Below are positions 6,965-9,376 of a stretch of 9,376 nt of DNA, in pieces. Made by a program: the position numbers and the translations under genes. The stretch spans positions 1 to 9,376 of the forward strand of contig CAMWXM010000100.1 in assembly GCA_947178195.1 (NCBI GenBank). Direction: 5' to 3'. The stretch comes from an uncultured Ruminococcus sp. (GTDB lineage Bacteria; Bacillota; Clostridia; Oscillospirales; Ruminococcaceae). Every line of letters starts with the position of its first letter. Position 1 is the first letter of the stretch. The notes under the pieces were generated by a model. The model did no database searches. It was not told where the DNA came from and was given only the letters and a program-made list of their open reading frames with translations.

Positions 6965-7312
6965 TTATTTCTGATGAGTGTCAAAATTGTTATGAAAAAA
7001 TGTACGGAAACATTCTGGATTTTTAAGAAATTATTTTCAAATGAAAGTTCTTCTCATGTAAAGTTTTTGAGTTTTATTGGAAGATATTCTCTTGAAATAT
7101 ATGTGATACATTGCGTATTTACTTCTAGCAACAGAGTTGTTCTGTCGAAATTACATATTAGCAACTTCTGGCTTAATATAGTATGCAATATTCTTATAAG
7201 TATTACTGATCCTATTTGTATTTCATTTATTTTGAAAAAACTAAATTTTCATCAAAAACTATTTAAACCCATAACTTTAATATATAAAAGAAGGAACGCA
7301 AAAAATGGATAA
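6965..7312 (+). pseudogene. C-terminal fragment of an acyltransferase-3 family membrane protein
   Basis: The frame from ATG 6974 gives 112 residues, of which FLSFIGRYSLEIYVIHC (31-47 of this fragment) is the highly typical last-but-few segment of acyltransferase-3 proteins. Those proteins use acyl-CoA to O-acetylate surface polysaccharides and normally have about 330-360 residues with ten membrane helices. Here the N-terminal two thirds, including the catalytic His-Arg region, are absent, and no ribosome-binding site precedes the ATG. The frame is also open back to the TAA at 6962-6964 and is in phase with the relic before it. The end overlaps glf by 8 nt, and the tail (basic, YKRRNAKNG) looks like a natural C-terminus. 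The stretch is therefore the undamaged 3' end of a deleted gene and is not expected to be active. Confidence 0.7.
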
Positions 7313-8423
7313 ATATAATTATTTAGTAGTTGGCTCTGGGCTTTATGGAGCAGTTTTTGCACAGCAGGCAAAGGCGGCAGGAAAAAAAGTGCTTGTAATA
7401 GATAAGCGCCATAATATTGCCGGAAATGTTTATACTGAAAAAGTCGAGGGAATAAACGTTCATAAGTATGGGGCGCATATATTCCATACAAACACTAAAG
7501 AAATATGGGACTATGTAAATCAATATGCCAAATTTAACAGGTTTACTAATTCACCTGTTGCAAATTACAAGGGCGAGCTTTATTCTCTGCCATTTAATAT
7601 GTATACTTTCAATAAGATGTGGGGTGTGGTAACTCCGGAAGAAGCTGCCGCCAAAATTGAAGAACAGCGAAAAGAAATCATAGACGCACCACAGAATCTT
7701 GAAGAACAGGCAATAAGCCTTGTGGGCAGAGATATTTATGAAAAACTTATTAAGGGATATACAGAAAAGCAGTGGGGACGTGAATGCTGCGAACTTCCGG
7801 CATTTATAATCAAAAGACTTCCTGTCCGCTTAACCTTTGACAACAATTATTTTAATGCGCTGTATCAGGGTATTCCTGTTGGCGGTTATACTAAAATGGT
7901 TAAAAATATGCTTGAAGGAATTGAAGTACGTACTGGAATCGACTACCTTGAAAACAAAGCAGAGCTTGATAAGCTTGCTGAAAAGATCGTATATACAGGA
8001 GCCATCGACGTTTACTTTGGCTATAAGCTTGGCACTCTTGAATATAGAAGTGTAAAATTTGAAAATGAAATACTGGACAAGCCAAATTTTCAGGGAAATG
8101 CCGCAGTAAACTACACTGACAGAGAAACGCCATGGACAAGAATTATCGAGCATAAGTGGTTTGAGTTTGGCAAGGATGAAAACGGCAATGACCTGCCCAA
8201 AACGGTTATCAGTCGTGAATATAGTTCTGAATGGAAACCAGGTGACGAACCGTATTATCCTGTAAATGATGAAAAAAACAGCACACTGTATGCTGAGTAC
8301 AAAAAACTTGCTGAGTCTGAAAATAATATTATTTTCGGCGGTAGACTTGGCGAATATAAGTACTATGATATGGACGCAGTTATTGCAAGTGCGCTGGAAA
8401 TGAGCAAAAAAGAATTTAATTAA
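7305..8423 (+). CDS. glf: UDP-galactopyranose mutase
   Basis: A cytosolic flavoenzyme that converts UDP-galactopyranose to UDP-galactofuranose through an N5-FAD-galactose intermediate. The 372-residue length is normal for the bacterial enzyme. Motifs: FAD-binding GSGLYG (10-15) followed by the acidic strand end VLVIDKR (29-35), the hallmark YGAHIFHT (55-62), YTEKQWG (152-158, including the substrate-site Trp), RLPVR (171-175), NNYFNALYQGIPVGGYT (180-196), TPWTRIIEH (275-283, the conserved Arg) and FGGRLGEYKYYDMD (344-357) near the FAD. A good ribosome-binding site (AGAAGGAA, 7289-7296) lies within the acyltransferase remnant, and the start overlaps its stop by 8 nt. The presence of glf implies that the polymer contains galactofuranose, so at least one neighbouring transferase should use UDP-Galf. 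Confidence 0.96.
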   Translation: MDKYNYLVVGSGLYGAVFAQQAKAAGKKVLVIDKRHNIAGNVYTEKVEGINVHKYGAHIFHTNTKEIWDYVNQYAKFNRFTNSPVANYKGELYSLPFNMYTFNKMWGVVTPEEAAAKIEEQRKEIIDAPQNLEEQAISLVGRDIYEKLIKGYTEKQWGRECCELPAFIIKRLPVRLTFDNNYFNALYQGIPVGGYTKMVKNMLEGIEVRTGIDYLENKAELDKLAEKIVYTGAIDVYFGYKLGTLEYRSVKFENEILDKPNFQGNAAVNYTDRETPWTRIIEHKWFEFGKDENGNDLPKTVISREYSSEWKPGDEPYYPVNDEKNSTLYAEYKKLAESENNIIFGGRLGEYKYYDMDAVIASALEMSKKEFN

Positions 8424-8442
8424 CTGGCTTAAAGGTGTATAT

Positions 8443-8931
8443 ATGAAATTAAGAAAATTGGAAATGAAAGACGCTACACTTATGCTGGAGTGGATGCATG
8501 ATAAATCTGTAGTGGAAAATATGCATACGAACTTTGGCTCATTTACTATTGAAAATTGTGAAAATTTTATTGCGGATAGTCAGGATGATAAAGAAAATCT
8601 TCATCTTGCAATCACAGATGATTCTGATGAATACATGGGAACAGTAAGCCTGAAAAGAATCAGGAACAACAAGGCTGAATTTGCAATTACTATCCGTAAA
8701 AAAGCTATGGGAAAAGGTTTTTCAAAGTTTGCTATGGCAGAAATAATACGCATAGGACTTGAAGAACTGAAACTTTCTTCTGTTTACTGGTGTGTATCAG
8801 CTGAAAATAAGCGTGCAGTAAGGTTTTATGATAAAAATAATTATAAGAGAATTACTATTGATCCTAAGGAAATAGATGACTATACTGAAGAACAAATAAA
8901 TTCGTATCTTTGGTATGAAGTGAGAAAATAA
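8443..8931 (+). CDS. GNAT-family N-acetyltransferase
   Basis: A 162-residue acetyl-CoA-dependent acetyltransferase of the RimJ/RimL-like group. The opening KLRKLEMKDATLMLEWMHD (2-20) is the usual first strand and helix. Motif A, with the CoA pyrophosphate loop, is RKKAMGKGFSKFAM (85-98), and ENKRAVRFYDKNNYKR (121-136) is the C-terminal motif B. The ATG has a clear AAAGGTG (8431-8437) 5 nt upstream and starts 19 nt after the glf stop, so it is part of the operon. In polysaccharide clusters such enzymes often acetylate amino sugars on nucleotide carriers. The substrate here is unknown, since no aminotransferase or amino-sugar gene is in the window. A protein or small-molecule substrate remains possible. 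Confidence 0.85.
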   Translation: MKLRKLEMKDATLMLEWMHDKSVVENMHTNFGSFTIENCENFIADSQDDKENLHLAITDDSDEYMGTVSLKRIRNNKAEFAITIRKKAMGKGFSKFAMAEIIRIGLEELKLSSVYWCVSAENKRAVRFYDKNNYKRITIDPKEIDDYTEEQINSYLWYEVRK

Positions 8932-9087
8932 TCATTTTTTGCAGATAATCTATATAACGCAAAATCCGCAACATACGGAATAATTGTGCAAATCGATTGG
9001 AAATACACGATTCATATCAAAATCGAACATAAGAATTCCACGGGTAATAGAATCGATTCCCATAGTATTCAACGAATTGAACTATAT
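8932..9087. other. Non-coding gap between the cluster and the broken amidase
   Basis: No credible gene was seen on either strand; the reading frames that cross it have no recognisable motifs. No rho-independent terminator directly follows the GNAT gene: only a 4-bp TCCG/CGGA stem near 8965-8979 without a T-run. The hexamer AATCGA occurs at 8991, 9021 and 9051, exactly 30 nt apart, but the sequences between do not repeat. This stretch probably contains the right-hand junction of the cluster, where the amidase sequence stops. Confidence 0.4.
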
Positions 9088-9273
9088 TTAAGAATATTCC
9101 CCATGACCTGCATCCAGTACAATAACAGGAGTATTCTGATTCATACTTCCCATTGTTGCAATTGTTTCATTCTGGGATCTTCTCATAAAATAAACGGAAG
9201 TTCCTCCTGCAATCGTAAGAGCGCATGCAACGACCAATGATCTTCTGATAATTTTTTTACCTATTTTTTTCAT
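9088..9273 (-). pseudogene. Truncated N-acetylmuramoyl-L-alanine amidase (Amidase_3), N-terminal fragment
   Basis: Read on the - strand from ATG at 9273 with a strong ribosome-binding site (GAGGTG, complement of 9278-9283, 4 nt spacing). The 61 residues comprise a basic N-terminus (KKIGKKIIRR), a hydrophobic anchor or signal segment (about 12-30), a short Ser/Asn-rich linker, and TPVIVLDAGHGEYS. The last is the first strand and zinc-binding His motif of the Amidase_3 fold, which cleaves the lactyl-amide bond in peptidoglycan. A full enzyme needs about 170-200 more residues, including the remaining zinc ligands and the catalytic Glu. Here a TAA follows at once and no amidase-like sequence continues in another frame. 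It is therefore a non-functional stub, most likely cut when the adjoining cluster was inserted or exchanged. A frameshift alone does not explain it. Confidence 0.7.
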
Positions 9274-9296
9274 ATTACACCTCAGATTTTTTTTCA

Positions 9297-9352
9297 GGCA
9301 ATACCGCATAAAAATGCACAATCCGTGCTATGACGGTGTTGCCATTATTTTT
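9297..9352 (+). terminator. Rho-independent terminator-like hairpin
   Basis: GGCAATACCG (9297-9306) pairs with CGGTGTTGCC (9334-9343) over ten consecutive positions, one of them a U-G pair on the + strand. The corresponding position is an A-C mismatch on the - strand. The inside continues with CATA/TATG and GCAC/GTGC around an AATCC loop. ATTATTTTT (9344-9352) follows on the + strand, so the hairpin is built to end rightward transcription. It is the first good terminator after the GNAT gene, about 370 nt on, which would make the transcript run antisense through the amidase stub. It also lies 5' of the amidase start codon, so it could fold in that leader as well. Confidence 0.6.
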
Positions 9353-9376
9353 CTGATTAATTTATATGAAAAAAAA

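Noticed and set aside
7830..8153. 107-codon - strand frame inside glf
   Set aside because: glf is unmistakable on the + strand through this stretch; the antisense frame has no family features.
8986..9240. 84-codon + strand frame running over the amidase region
   Set aside because: Its translation has no recognisable motif, it lacks a ribosome-binding site, and it is antisense to a stretch whose - strand translation clearly matches the amidase family.
1..9376. CRISPR arrays, tRNA or rRNA genes, insertion sequences
   Set aside because: No repeat-spacer pattern, no tRNA- or rRNA-like segment, and no transposase or terminal inverted repeat pair with target duplications was seen.

Overview
The base composition (A/T-rich, roughly 35-37% GC by eye), strong AGGAGG-type ribosome-binding sites and the protein families suggest a low-GC Gram-positive bacterium of the class Clostridia, possibly a gut or rumen Ruminococcus-like species. 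That assignment is inferred from general character, not from a diagnostic marker. The window is most of one cell-surface polysaccharide (capsule/exopolysaccharide) gene cluster, read entirely on the + strand, with a broken cell-wall amidase gene facing it at the right end.

Layout. Positions 1-130 are A/T-rich and hold no gene. A textbook vegetative promoter (TTGACA, 17 bp, TATAAT) at 131-159 is followed by an untranslated leader of about 250 nt. The leader is richer in G+C than its surroundings and can fold into a nested, possibly pseudoknotted RNA. Then come ugd (UDP-glucose 6-dehydrogenase), a DUF4422 glycosyltransferase, a GT2 glycosyltransferase, a Wzy-like polymerase, a second GT2 enzyme and a GT-B-like putative glycosyltransferase. 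About 490 bp of gene debris follows: a 47-codon relic with an amber codon, and the C-terminal end of an acyltransferase-3 protein. The cluster closes with glf (UDP-galactopyranose mutase) and a GNAT acetyltransferase. On the - strand, 9273-9088 encodes the membrane anchor and the first few catalytic-domain residues of an N-acetylmuramoyl-L-alanine amidase before it breaks off. A strong hairpin with a T-rich tail at 9297-9352 is oriented to stop + strand transcription.

How the genes fit together. Ugd supplies UDP-glucuronic acid and Glf supplies UDP-galactofuranose. Three or four glycosyltransferases would assemble a lipid-linked repeat unit, Wzy would polymerise it, and the GNAT protein may acetylate a sugar or precursor. 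The initiating sugar-phosphate transferase, flippase and chain-length genes expected of a Wzy-dependent pathway are not in the window. The polymer prediction (GlcA plus Galf) is an inference from the precursor genes.

Most worth checking: (1) the structured leader RNA upstream of ugd; (2) an A11 tract at the 5' end of wzy that puts the plausible start and the body of the gene out of frame by one base, so the gene may be slippage- or phase-controlled, or the sequence may carry an indel error; (3) the debris between the sixth cluster gene and glf, and the clipped amidase, both of which look like scars of cluster exchange.
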